From positions 1,612,001 to 1,676,000 of the forward strand of contig CANTUV010000015.1 of NCBI GenBank assembly GCA_947685225.1: a stretch of 64,000 nt of DNA, read 5' to 3'. Both the position numbers and the translations under genes were made by a program. Source of the DNA: Garcia nutans. Its lineage: Eukaryota > Streptophyta > Magnoliopsida > Malpighiales > Euphorbiaceae. Each line of letters opens with the position of its first letter. The first letter of the stretch is position 1. Shown here piece by piece: positions 54,625-64,000 of this stretch. The notes beneath the pieces were generated by a model. The model was not told where the DNA came from and made no database searches. It saw nothing but the letters and a program-made list of their open reading frames with translations.

Positions 54625-57220
54625 TGTAATATCCTCATGTATGCCCTAGAAGTTTTGATTATGTTGTTGTTATTGTTGTTGTTGTTATATTGGATTGAAT
54701 ATATGTGTTAATTACAAGAGAAAAGAAATTGGGAAAGAAAATAGGGTTTAGAGAGAATGGTATATGTTGTGTATATGATGATATATATATAACATATAAA
54801 TTGGTCAAATGAAGAGTCAAGGTGATGGTTAAGTGGAAGAAGATATTTTTGGTTGTTATTGAAATTACTATAAAGGGCATGCATAATGAAAAGAAGTTTA
54901 ACTATGTTAAAGAGGGCATTTTGGTAATTCTTCTTTTGAAATTGTGTGGTGGAGATTAATAGAGAGTTTGACTTTTATTTTGATCAATTTCCTTTCTTCT
55001 TTTCACGTGTGGCCGGCCAACCTAAAGAACAAGAGAGAAAGCAAAGGTTTGATGATATTTTGAGCTCAAATTGATGAAGTTCTAAGTGGTTAAGTGGAAA
55101 TCCAAGAAGATTCACTATATTTGGTAAGTTTCTCTTGATTCTTTTAAGTTATTTAAGTTGTTTGTGAGTTGATTGTGGATTTTAAAGTGGGGTTGTGTTG
55201 ATTGTTATATGTTGGATTTAATTGGTTGTGGTGTTGGTTTTGGATTTGAAGATGATAAGTTAAGAGTGATGTTGGTTTAGGGTTTTGGAAATGGTAAGTG
55301 ATAAATTATATTGTGTTATTTTGGATTAGGTTTTGGAAGAAAGTGATTTGCTCTAATTTGAGAAGTGAAGAATTCTTGGAGAAAAGGAAGTGTTTAGAGT
55401 TGTATAATTGGTGCTAAAGGTAAGTACAAACTATATGGTTACAAACATGCATATATTGTTTAATCTTAAAACACTTTTGTTTGTGAATGTGATAAGGTAT
55501 CAAATGTATTGTTAATGAATGTTGGTGATGAAAATATTGTGATGAGCATGTAAAATAATTGCTAATGATGTTGATTATGTCCATTTGAATGAGGTTAGGT
55601 TGTGTACAATGTGTTTTAAGTTAACCAAAAGAAATTTGGCTACATTTAGGGTTTATGCATGAGAGACACGTAATTTGGGACGGTCGCTATTATTCATGTG
55701 CGGTCGCGACTTAGGTCGGGCTTCTGACCGCGAAACCTACTGTAATAAGGTTTCATCTTTTGATTGTGAAGTGCGGTCGCGACTTAGGTCGGGCTTCTGG
55801 CCGTGAAACCTACTGTAATAAGGTTTCATCTTGTAATTGTATGGCGCGGTCGTATTCAGGTGAGGTGCGACCGCTAGAAAGGTTCTGTTCACCTTATTGG
55901 AAGCAACCTAATTCTGCAACAAGATTCTCAAATATATGTTAAATAGATCATCCATTTGAGTTATCAAGGATCAAAATAGAGATCATTTGTCTAACATCAT
56001 TGTTGAATCATGAAATGTGAGATGATATGGAATTGATAATGCATATGATATTACATGAACAAGGTTATGTATTGTGTATTGTGAGGCTTGTGAATGGTGA
56101 TGTGTATTATGAATAATGTACTTTGAAATGTGATACCAATAATGATATATGCACAATATGAATTGAGATATGAAATGCTATAAAGCCATTGTGATTGGCT
56201 ATGATGATGCAATTGAAAGAAATAAGGTATGTTTGCCTAAATGTTGATGAGAATTGAGAATGGAAATGATAACTAAATAATAAATGAATTGTGTGGCTAA
56301 TGTGTTATTCCATTTTCAGAGTATGTTATTGGTGGCATGCCTAATGATAGTAACAATCTCTTGAAGTTAGGTTGGATTGAATCCTTGAAGCCTAATTGAG
56401 ATGTTACAACCCTTGAAGCTAGGTTGGGTTGGTTCTTGAAGCCAAGTTGGGTTGAAGCTTAGCATGCTTTGCTCCCCTTGAAGCTTGGTTGAACCTAATC
56501 CTTGAAGCCTAGTTGGGTATATGATATTGATAAATGTGATAACAAAACCAAAACATTAACTCTGGAAATTGAATGGCATATTAGTGTGTCTTGGGCCCAA
56601 TGCTTGTCTTTGTTTGGTGTTGTTCATGAATGGTTAAATGAATACTAATGAGGTATATGAAAAGATATTGAAATGTGATATGTAATGTGAAAGTATGTTG
56701 TTAGTTTTGCATATATGATGTTACATGTATAATATGGATTGAGAAATGACATTGCATTGCACTAAGTCATATCATTAGCATGATTATCTTACTAAGCCGT
56801 TGGCTTAGCGCGATAGTGTTTAATCGCGCAGGTAATAGAGTTGATAGAGTTGAACCCGAGAGTTCATCAAGACCAAGTGAGGGTAGACCTTGAAGAATCC
56901 ATTTTGGGAGCTTAAAGATCAGAGCAGACTTGCCAATCATGTATACTTCTTTATATTTTGTAAAGAAATGTTTAATATGTAAATATGTACATATTTTATA
57001 ACTTCCGCTGTGTAATATTTAAATGTATATATATATATAACTAATATGTTTTGTTTTATAAGTAAATGATCTACTTTTCTATAATGTATAATGATAAGGG
57101 TATTGTATCAAGTTTAAAGTGTTTTGAATGTTAAGAAAACCATAGCATCCCTATGTTTGGTGCACTTATGCTACATTGTTGTGGTTGTAGTGTGTGTGCA
57201 TTGGATATGGGGGTGTTACA
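54625..57220 (+). repeat. 5' LTR of the Tekay element
   Basis: TGTAATATCC...GGGTGTTACA. Includes a 73-bp tandem duplication at 55699-55844 (a 'gcggtcgcgac...' unit, GC-rich against its surroundings), short 'cttgaagcYWagttggg' repeats at 56360-56515 and the double hairpin at 56792-56829. These features link it to the non-coding family at 27315, although the two LTRs are otherwise diverged. Confidence 0.92.
56792..56829 (+). promoter_or_regulatory. Double hairpin in the Tekay LTR
   Basis: CTAAGC-cgttg-GCTTAG overlaps by one base with GCGCGAT-agtgttta-ATCGCGC. Stems match those at 28971-29008 while the loops differ. Confidence 0.55.
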
Positions 57221-57227
57221 ATTGTTT

Positions 57228-57240
57228 TGGTATCAGAGCC
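57228..57240 (+). other. Primer-binding site of the Tekay element
   Basis: TGGTATCAGAGCC, perfect complement of the plant initiator methionine tRNA 3' end, 7 nt after the LTR. Confidence 0.93.
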
Positions 57241-57390
57241 TAGGTTTGAGATTCTCAACCTAGGTAAAATGTGATAAAAAGACTATTTTGATTTTAAAAA
57301 AGTGGTTTTTGAATAACATATATGTTTGGGATTGGCAACCTCTGATCTTTAATAAGATGTAGTATGTTGTGTTTGCAGACTTAGGTTGTG

Positions 57391-60300
57391 ATGGATTCTC
57401 ACTCACGTCAGTCGATTGAGGGTAGTGCCGAGAGTATTGCTCCTACTGAGGGAGCTAGAGTTGATAGTGTTGAGGAGGCACCTGCTTCGGTGTCAGATAG
57501 ACCAGCTGGAGAGGAGGTTCCGCCAGCCTGGTTTAGACATATGATGGAAGTTATGAGACAAGCACCTGTGCAACCACAGCCACCACCCCCTCAGCCTTCA
57601 GTACCAGTGAGGCACTATGATAAGCTAAGGAAATATGGAGCAGAGGATTTCTTTGGTACAGTTGATCCAGCTGTAGCAGAACAGTGGCTTGACAGAGTAC
57701 AGAGGGTATTTGTTCAGTTGCAAGCCACCTCAGAGGAAAAATTTGACTATGCAAGATCTTTGCTACAGAAGGATGCCTACGATTGGTGGAAGACGGTGCC
57801 CCATTCTATGGATGATCCTCCAACACTGTCTTACACTGATTTTTTGAGAGAATTTGAGTTGAAGTATACTCCTAGGGAGTATAAGGACATGAAGAAGATG
57901 GAGTTCTTGAGCTTGAAGCAAGACAGCAAGACTGTTACTGAGTATGAAGTTGAGTTTATTCGACTGAGTCAGTATGCTGGGGGCATTATTATTGATGAGA
58001 TAGATCGATGTCAGAGATTTGAGGAGGGATTGAGGCCCTCTATCATGTGCTTAGTGGCTGGATCTAGATATCACGATTTCTCCCAGCTTGTGGCAGCAGC
58101 TCGAAGTGTAGAGCGAGCTCAAGTTATTGCAGCTGCTTCAGAGGAAGAGGTTAGGGTTAGGAGGCCCCAGTTTGAGGCAGGGTCTTCTTCTGTTAAGAGA
58201 GGTAAAGGAAGCTTTGTTCCTAGAGTTATTAGGAGTCAGAGGTCAACTGGTAGGTCAGTACAGTTTCAGAGGCAGAGATTTAGACCTGCAGCTTCAGTGG
58301 CAAGTGCTCCGACCCCTATGATTCAGAGATCCACCTTACCCGTCTGTATCCATTGTGGTAGGCCACATGGTGGTCGTTGCTGGAAGACTGGTGTAGCAGG
58401 GGTTTGTTTCAGATGTGGATCACCAGATCACTTTGTTAGAGATTGTCCTGAGAGGCAAGAACAGATGTCAGTTGATACTGCAGCTTCTCGACCTAGTGTG
58501 AGGGGAGGTCGAGCAAGCAGAGGTAGCAGCCGGGGAGGCAGATCTGGGTTCAGTGCTAGAGGAGGTACTACATCCAGGGAGAGTAGACCAGAGGAGGTTG
58601 GATCTTCCCAGAGGATGTATGTTATGCAGAGGCAGCCAGATGCTTCGGCAGTCATTGCTGGTACTTTTTCTTTATTTGATACTTCAGTACTTGCTTTGAT
58701 TGATCCGGGTTCCACACATTCTTATATTAGTGCATTTGTTTTGCCTGTGTCTGATGTGCATGCTGAGTCCCTAGGATTTGATGTGTTGGTGACAAATCCG
58801 TTAGGGCATAGTGTGATTGTTAGTAAAGTGCACCGGGATAGTGCAGTGAGGGTGCAGGGTGAAGAGTTCCTTGGAGATTTGATTGAGATGCCATTTAAGG
58901 AATATGATGTGATCTTAGGTATGGATTGGCTATCTCGACATGGAGCTGTGGTGGATTGTAAAAAGAAAATTGTTTCTTTGAGAACGGGTGATGGTAGAGA
59001 GGTGATAGTATCTAATGAGCAGGAACAACTAGCTTCCTTATTTGTTTCAGCTGTTGCAGCCAGGAGGTTGATTAGAAAAGGGTGTGATGCTTATCTTGCT
59101 CATATGGTAGATACTAGAGTGAAGGGTTCTCCCATTGATAGTATTGCCACAGTTGCAGAGTTCCCAGATGTGTTTCCAGAGGAGTTGCCAGGATTACCTC
59201 CTGAGAGAGAGGTAGAGTTTGGTATTGAATTGTTGCCTGGTACCACTCCTATCTCTAGTACTCCTTATAGAATGGCACCAGCAGAATTGAGGGAGTTGAA
59301 AGTGCAATTGCAGGAGTTGTTGGATAAAGGATTTATTCGCCCCAGTGTTTCTCCTTGGGGAGCTCCTGTGTTATTTGTGAAGAAGAAAGATGGTACTATG
59401 AGGTTGTGTATCGATTATAGGCAATTGAACAAGGTGACCATTAAAAATAAATATCCTTTGCCTAGAATCGATGATCTCTTTGATCAATTGAAGGGTGCAG
59501 CTGTGTTTTCTAAAATTGATTTGAGATCAGGGTACCATCAATTGAGAGTCAGAGCTGAAGATGTTCCTAAGACAGCCTTTCGGACCAGGTATGGGCATTA
59601 TGAATTTCTAGTTATGCCTTTTGGTCTAACGAATGCACTTGCAGCTTTCATGGACTTGATGAATAGGGTGTTTAGGCCCTATCTGGATCAGTTTGTGGTA
59701 GTTTTTATTGATGATATTCTGGTGTATTCGCGTAATAAGGAGGAACATGACAAGCATCTGCGGATTGTGTTGCAAATTTTGAGAGAGAAGCAGTTGTTTT
59801 CTAAACTGTCGAAGTGTGAGTTCTGGTTGGATCAAGTAGCTTTTCTCGGACATATTGTTTCTGTAGAAGGCATCAGAGTTAATCCGAGCAAAGTTGAAGC
59901 AATTTTGAATTGGAGTCCACCCAAGTCTGTGACAGAGATTAGAAGTTTTCTGGGTTTGGCAGGCTTTTACCGGCGGTTTGTGAAAGGGTTTTCTTTGATA
60001 GCTACTCCACTCACCAGATTGCTTCGTAAGGGAGTGAGGTTTTTGTGGACAGATCAGTGTCAGGCGAGCTTTGAACAGTTGAGAGAAATGTTAACTCAAG
60101 CGCCTGTTCTTACTTTACCTATTGAAGGCAAACCATATGTGATCTACAGTGATGCTTCACATAGAGGTTTGGGGTGTGTATTGATGCAGGAAGGGAAAGT
60201 TATAGCTTATGCATCTCGACAGTTGAAACCGCATGAGCTTAACTATCCAACCCATGATTTGGAATTGGCTGCCATTGTGTTTGCATTGAAGATTTGGCGC

Positions 60301-62034
60301 CACTATCTGTTTGGGGAGAAATGTTTCATCTACACTGATCACAAGAGTTTGAAGTATTTGGGTGTCCAGAAAGAACTTAATCTTCGTCAGAGGAGATGGT
60401 TAGAATTGATTAAAGACTACGACTGCTTGATTGACTATCATCTAGGTAAAGCAAATGTTGTTGCTGATGCCTTGAGTCGGAAGTCTTTAGCTGGTTTAAT
60501 TGTTTATTCGCTCTCGTTGCTTGTTGAGTTGAGAGCATTGCATGCCAGTTTTGTATCTTGTGATGATGGTGCATTCTTGGCACAGTTGCATGTGAAACCA
60601 GTTTTGTTGAATCAGATTAAAGAGGCTCAGTGGGCTGATGAGAAGATTCAGAATATTGTTTCAGCTTGCCAGAATGGGAAAAGTGGAGATTTTGTTGTGA
60701 GAGATGATGGGAGTCTCTGGTTTAAGAACCGATTGTGTGTACCCGATGATGCTGATTTGAAAAGAGTCATTTTAGAAGAAGCACATCAGTCAGTGTTTGC
60801 TATGCATCCGGGTAATACGAAGATGTATCATGATTTGAGACAGCATTATTGGTGGATGGGGTTGAAGAGAGACATTGCTGAGTTTGTATCGAAATGTCTC
60901 ACCTGTCAGAAGGTTAAAGCAGAGCATCAAGTTCCAACCGGGTTGCTTCAACCGTTGTCAGTGCCAGAATGGAAGTGGGAAAGAGTGACAATGGACTTTG
61001 TGTCTGGTTTGCCATTGACACAAAGGAAGCATGATGCTATATGGGTGATTGTGGATAGATTGACTAAGACAGCTCATTTTCTTCCAGTTCGGATGGATTA
61101 CTCTTTGGAGAGATTGGCTGAGCTGTATATCCATGAGATTGTGAAGTTGCATGGTGTTCCAACTTCTTTAGTGTCTGATCGAGATCCCAGGTTTACTTCA
61201 AGATTTTGGAAGAGCTTGCATAGTGCTTTGGGTTCTCGATTACACTTCAGTACTACTTTTCATCTGCAGACAGATGGGCAGTCAGAGAGGGTGATACAGA
61301 TTATTGAGGATATGTTGAGAAGCTGTGTCATTGATTTCTCTGGAAGTTGGGATAGATTTTTACCTCTTGTGGAGTTTGCATACAATAACAGTCACCAATC
61401 TAGCATTGGTATGGCACCATTCGAAGCACTGTATGGTAGACGGTGTCGGACACCTTTGTGTTGGAATGAGATTGGTGAAGGTAAGTTAATTGGGCCTGAT
61501 TTGATTCAAGAAACTGAAGAGAAAGTGAAGTTGATTCGGGGCAGGCTAAAAACAGCTTCAGACCGACAGAAGTCTTATGCAGATCTGAAGAGGAGAGATA
61601 TAAAGTTTGATGTGGGAGATAAGGTATTTTTGAAGGTATCTCCTTGGAAGAAAATTTTGAGGTTCGGTCAAAAAGGGAAATTGAGTCCTCGGTTTATTGG
61701 ACCATATGAAATTTTGGAAAGAATTGGGCCAGTTGCTTATCGACTCGCTTTGCCACCTGAGTTGGATCGTATTCATAATGTATTTCATGTTTCTATGTTG
61801 AGGAGATACAGGTCGGATCCATTTCATGTGTTGTCAATTGAGTCAATTGAAGTGAATCCCGATTTGACATTTGAGGAGGAACCAGTTGCTATTTTGGCAC
61901 GTGATGTGAAAGAGTTGAGAAACAAGAGAGTGTCATTGGTGAAGATTTTGTGGAAGAATCATGGAAAAGAAGAAGCAACTTGGGAAAGTGAACAAACCAT
62001 GCGAGAGCAATATCCTCAGTTGTTTCAGCTTTGA
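57391..62034 (+). CDS. gag-pol: Tekay Gag-Pol polyprotein with chromodomain (1547 aa)
   Basis: One frame encodes all functions needed for cytoplasmic particle assembly, reverse transcription and nuclear integration. I start at ATG 57391; the GTG just before it is not a plausible plant start. Domains: retrotransposon gag (about 95-225); CCHC knuckle CFRCGSPDHFVRDC (339-352), preceded by a degenerate CIHC knuckle; aspartic protease with IDPGSTHSYI (Asp438); reverse transcriptase with FIDDILVYS (Asp774/775); RNase H with YSDAS (Asp921); integrase with an HHCC finger, then Asp1202, Asp1263 and Glu1299 (35 residues between the last two); chromodomain (about 1490-1547). The order RT-RNase H-integrase is gypsy type. 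FGLTNALAAF has Leu where this block normally has Pro, a possible defect. No stops or frame changes. Confidence 0.96.
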   Translation: MDSHSRQSIEGSAESIAPTEGARVDSVEEAPASVSDRPAGEEVPPAWFRHMMEVMRQAPVQPQPPPPQPSVPVRHYDKLRKYGAEDFFGTVDPAVAEQWLDRVQRVFVQLQATSEEKFDYARSLLQKDAYDWWKTVPHSMDDPPTLSYTDFLREFELKYTPREYKDMKKMEFLSLKQDSKTVTEYEVEFIRLSQYAGGIIIDEIDRCQRFEEGLRPSIMCLVAGSRYHDFSQLVAAARSVERAQVIAAASEEEVRVRRPQFEAGSSSVKRGKGSFVPRVIRSQRSTGRSVQFQRQRFRPAASVASAPTPMIQRSTLPVCIHCGRPHGGRCWKTGVAGVCFRCGSPDHFVRDCPERQEQMSVDTAASRPSVRGGRASRGSSRGGRSGFSARGGTTSRESRPEEVGSSQRMYVMQRQPDASAVIAGTFSLFDTSVLALIDPGSTHSYISAFVLPVSDVHAESLGFDVLVTNPLGHSVIVSKVHRDSAVRVQGEEFLGDLIEMPFKEYDVILGMDWLSRHGAVVDCKKKIVSLRTGDGREVIVSNEQEQLASLFVSAVAARRLIRKGCDAYLAHMVDTRVKGSPIDSIATVAEFPDVFPEELPGLPPEREVEFGIELLPGTTPISSTPYRMAPAELRELKVQLQELLDKGFIRPSVSPWGAPVLFVKKKDGTMRLCIDYRQLNKVTIKNKYPLPRIDDLFDQLKGAAVFSKIDLRSGYHQLRVRAEDVPKTAFRTRYGHYEFLVMPFGLTNALAAFMDLMNRVFRPYLDQFVVVFIDDILVYSRNKEEHDKHLRIVLQILREKQLFSKLSKCEFWLDQVAFLGHIVSVEGIRVNPSKVEAILNWSPPKSVTEIRSFLGLAGFYRRFVKGFSLIATPLTRLLRKGVRFLWTDQCQASFEQLREMLTQAPVLTLPIEGKPYVIYSDASHRGLGCVLMQEGKVIAYASRQLKPHELNYPTHDLELAAIVFALKIWRHYLFGEKCFIYTDHKSLKYLGVQKELNLRQRRWLELIKDYDCLIDYHLGKANVVADALSRKSLAGLIVYSLSLLVELRALHASFVSCDDGAFLAQLHVKPVLLNQIKEAQWADEKIQNIVSACQNGKSGDFVVRDDGSLWFKNRLCVPDDADLKRVILEEAHQSVFAMHPGNTKMYHDLRQHYWWMGLKRDIAEFVSKCLTCQKVKAEHQVPTGLLQPLSVPEWKWERVTMDFVSGLPLTQRKHDAIWVIVDRLTKTAHFLPVRMDYSLERLAELYIHEIVKLHGVPTSLVSDRDPRFTSRFWKSLHSALGSRLHFSTTFHLQTDGQSERVIQIIEDMLRSCVIDFSGSWDRFLPLVEFAYNNSHQSSIGMAPFEALYGRRCRTPLCWNEIGEGKLIGPDLIQETEEKVKLIRGRLKTASDRQKSYADLKRRDIKFDVGDKVFLKVSPWKKILRFGQKGKLSPRFIGPYEILERIGPVAYRLALPPELDRIHNVFHVSMLRRYRSDPFHVLSIESIEVNPDLTFEEEPVAILARDVKELRNKRVSLVKILWKNHGKEEATWESEQTMREQYPQLFQL

Positions 62035-62043
62035 TATCAGGTA

Positions 62044-62081
62044 ATTTCGAGGACGAAATTTTCTTTTTAGAGGGGGAGAAT
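62044..62081 (+). other. Polypurine region of the Tekay element
   Basis: TTTCGAGGACGAAATT and then AGAGGGGGAGAAT, directly before the LTR start at 62082 and beginning 10 nt after the polyprotein stop. Confidence 0.88.
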
Positions 62082-62109
62082 TGTAATATCCTAATGTATG
62101 CCCTAGAAG
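62082..62109 (+). repeat. 3' LTR of the Tekay element, first 28 bp only
   Basis: Matches the first 28 bp of the 5' LTR with one difference, then breaks at AGAAG where the next element starts. The remainder should lie beyond the window if the interruption is a nested insertion. Confidence 0.88.
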
Positions 62110-63002
62110 TGTAACATCCCGAATTCCAGATTGGTAAGAAACAGACATAGAGGATATGATTTAGGCTTAGAACAAAGGAGTTTAGAACATGACCTATAAC
62201 TTGAGCTCGAATTTCATCGAAGTTAATGACAAAATTAGAGAGTCTCAAAGAAGACTTAATTGTTTATTTGTGTCTTAGCTAGATGTTTAACTTAAAATTA
62301 CTCAATTTGGAGTTGTACAGAATAAGATATGATGGATTTAGTAGACAATGTGCAAGCTGCCTCAGGACAGCATAGTAGGCTTGTCTTCAAAGGACTGTCA
62401 AAAATCAGATATAGCTCGGATCGAACTGAAATTTTGATACAATATATTCCCGGATGTCTAGTTTCATTGGGAATAAGAATTACTTAATTTGGAGTTGTGA
62501 GTAAAAAGATATTAAAAAAGAAAGACAGCAAGGTCAAGAAGGGATATCAAAAGGACCTAAGTGGAAATTTCTCAAAAGTTAGGGGCAACTATGTAAACTT
62601 AAAAATTAAGTGTCGGAAGTTCTTAATAGTGCCCATATCTGACCCCAGAAGAATATTCTCGAGATTAATCGGGTCATAACCGTGGGTTTCAATTTTTCCC
62701 GAAAACGCACGGTTTAAAAGTTACAATCGATTAATCGTTGGACAGTATTTTGATATTTTCACACCCTAGACTATAAAATTACAGCACAAGAAAGTTGAGG
62801 GGGTCAAAATATGAATAAAAGGAAGCCTAAGGGCTTGCCAAATAAATAAGATAAAAGAAGGAGGCAAGTGGGCCAATCATAAGTAGCCATTTAGCATTTA
62901 TTAAAAGAAGAAAAGAAAAAGAGATGGACAAATGGCCCTAAGGCATTCATCCACCCCAAAAATGGATCATAATTAGCCATCTAGCATTTATTAAAAGAAG
63001 AA

Positions 63003-63293
63003 GGCAAGTGGACCAATTAAAAGTGGCCATTTTTTCTATAAGGTGTACCAATTAGAAGAAGGCAAATGGACCAATTAAAAGTGGCCATGTTTTGTTATAA
63101 GGTGTACCAATTAGAAGAAGGCAAATGGGCCAATTAAAAGTGGCCATGTTTTGTTATAAGGTGTACCAATTAGAAGAAGGCAAATGGACCAATTAAAAGT
63201 GGTCATTTTTGTTATAACGTGTACCAATTGGAAGAAGGCAAATGGACCAATTAAAAGTGGCCATTTTTGCTATAAGGTGTACCAATTGGAAGT
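63003..63293 (+). repeat. Tandem array, 58-60 bp units, five copies
   Basis: Units start with 'ggcaaRtgg' at 63003, 63061, 63120, 63179 and 63237. The array lies upstream of the TATA box of the LTR, so it may be a U3 enhancer-type repeat; that role is inferred from position only. Confidence 0.9.
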
Positions 63294-63352
63294 CAACATC
63301 TATTCACCACTTATGGCTGCCATTTGTATCAAAATAAGCTAAGGAAAGAAAG

Positions 63353-63360
63353 TATAAAAT
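63353..63360 (+). promoter_or_regulatory. TATA box of the nested LTR
   Basis: TATAAAAT followed by a C-rich stretch and a purine-rich leader, in a position fitting the LTR promoter. Confidence 0.5.
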
Positions 63361-63650
63361 CCCCCTCTTGCATGGTGAATTCGTCCAAACCATAAGAGAA
63401 GGAAGAAGGAGGTATTTTTCCTAAGTTTAAGGCTTTTGATTTAAAGAGTTTGGTGACAAACAAGATTATAAGGAAATCAAGGAGACAAGGAAGGAAAGGA
63501 AGTGATATAGAATAAGGACTAAGGAAAAGCAAGGTTTGGTACTTTAACATAAAAGAAATTTTATTTTCTTACAAACTTTTGTTCATATGGTATATATATG
63601 AGTGTATATGGTATGATATATCATACTATATGCAGTGCTGCTTTAATATA

Positions 63651-63807
63651 GGACTTCGGTCCGAGTTATATAGGGTGACGACCCGAGCTATATAGGACTT
63701 CGGTCCGAGTTATATAGGGTGACGACCCGAGCTATATAGGACTTCGGTCCGAGTTATATAGGGCAATCGCCCGAGTTATATAGGACTCCGGTCCGAGGGC
63801 TTCGGCC
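63651..63807 (+). repeat. 22-bp tandem hairpin array with covarying stems
   Basis: Successive units of 12-nt hairpin plus 10-nt spacer (gagttatata or gagctatata). Order of stems and loops: GGACttcgGTCC, GGGTgacgACCC, GGACttcgGTCC, GGGTgacgACCC, GGACttcgGTCC, GGGCaatcGCCC, GGACtccgGTCC, then GGCttcgGCC after a shortened spacer. Every stem is fully paired although three 4-bp sequences are used. The array lies about 300 nt downstream of the TATA box, so it is probably transcribed. The ttcg loops closed by C-G correspond to the very stable UUCG tetraloop in RNA. Confidence 0.9.
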
Positions 63808-64000
63808 ACAGATTCCACAAGGCTTGGTCCGCGATTTTTTTTAGGGCCACAGCCACAGAATATATATACAGTTGTTTCAGTTAGTTCCTTACCATACGTT
63901 AGTCTACCAAATTACCTTGTGGAGCGAATTGATAAAATGATGATAACTGAATATATGACATGTATGGATTGTTTTTACTGTGATATTATTTTTCAATACG

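Larger units (their letters stand above)
54625..62109 (+). mobile_element. Tekay/Del chromovirus, coding region intact
   Basis: Layout: 5' LTR (2596 bp), initiator-Met primer site, one uninterrupted Gag-Pol frame with a C-terminal chromodomain, and a GAGGACGAAATT polypurine region. Only the first 28 bp of the 3' LTR is visible before another LTR interrupts it at 62110. The possible 5' target duplication (TAAAA, 54620-54624) cannot be tested in the window. An intact frame suggests a recent insertion. Confidence 0.93.
62110..64000 (+). mobile_element. Nested gypsy LTR, continues beyond window
   Basis: Begins TGTAACATCCCGAATTCC inside the Tekay 3' LTR; the preceding AGAAG (62105-62109) is the likely target duplication. 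At least 1.89 kb of LTR is present, with a 58-60 bp tandem array, a TATA box (TATAAAAT, 63353-63360) and a hairpin array. No coding sequence is visible. Family not certain; the start is typical of gypsy chromoviruses. Confidence 0.75.

Overview
The window is AT-rich plant nuclear DNA, almost certainly from a eudicot. The evidence is intron-free FAD2-type microsomal desaturase genes, Ty1/copia (Tork-like), Ty3/gypsy (Tekay/Del chromovirus and Tat-like) and plant L1 elements, a tRNA-derived SINE and Helitron helicase remnants. The species cannot be named from the sequence. The only host genes I can support are two near-identical FAD2-like genes on the minus strand (20090-21250 and 49385-50545). 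Nearly everything else is transposable-element sequence at various stages of decay.

Layout. 1-4760: tail of a Tat-like gypsy element with four tandem arrays of 21-42 bp units, a polypurine tract and an LTR fragment. 5133-8262: a minus-strand gypsy LTR. 10286-15662: a complete but dead copia element with 'catca' target-site duplications. 16840-17058: a small ORF of unknown nature. 18066-20040: two direct repeats flanking a broken Helitron (PIF1-like) helicase. 20090-21250: FAD2-like gene A, with a predicted 5'UTR intron and promoter out to about 22.88 kb and a SINE inside that intron. 22985-27314: a gag-only Tat-like element. 27315-35545: a non-coding Tekay-type derivative with three LTRs. 35549-50572: a second copy of the block at about 4316-21275, carrying FAD2-like gene B and a 5'-truncated L1 insertion. 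50573-54624: a gypsy LTR scrap, an inverted piece of Tat gag and a Tat-like LTR with repeated hairpins. 54625-62109: a Tekay chromovirus with an uninterrupted 1547-codon Gag-Pol frame; its 3' LTR is cut after 28 bp by another gypsy LTR that runs out of the window.

History. The FAD2 region is a direct segmental duplication: copy A about 3008-21275, copy B about 26666-50572. Each copy serves as the empty-site control for the other. The copia element is in A only, the L1 in B only, so both inserted after the duplication. By eye the two desaturase coding regions differ at 9 of 1161 bases, less than the surrounding non-coding DNA. Homology stops within a few bases of the putative 5'UTR splice acceptor, so the two genes appear to have unrelated promoters and leaders.

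Most unusual signal. Several unrelated arrays (1288-2525, 4190-4760, 35549-35985, 63651-63807) consist of short tandem units that each contain a small dyad (3-8 bp stem, 4-6 nt loop). The stem sequence changes from unit to unit but both arms change together. In the last array the loops include the C(UUCG)G tetraloop motif. This pattern suggests a selected RNA or DNA structure, or a mutational process that repairs palindromes.
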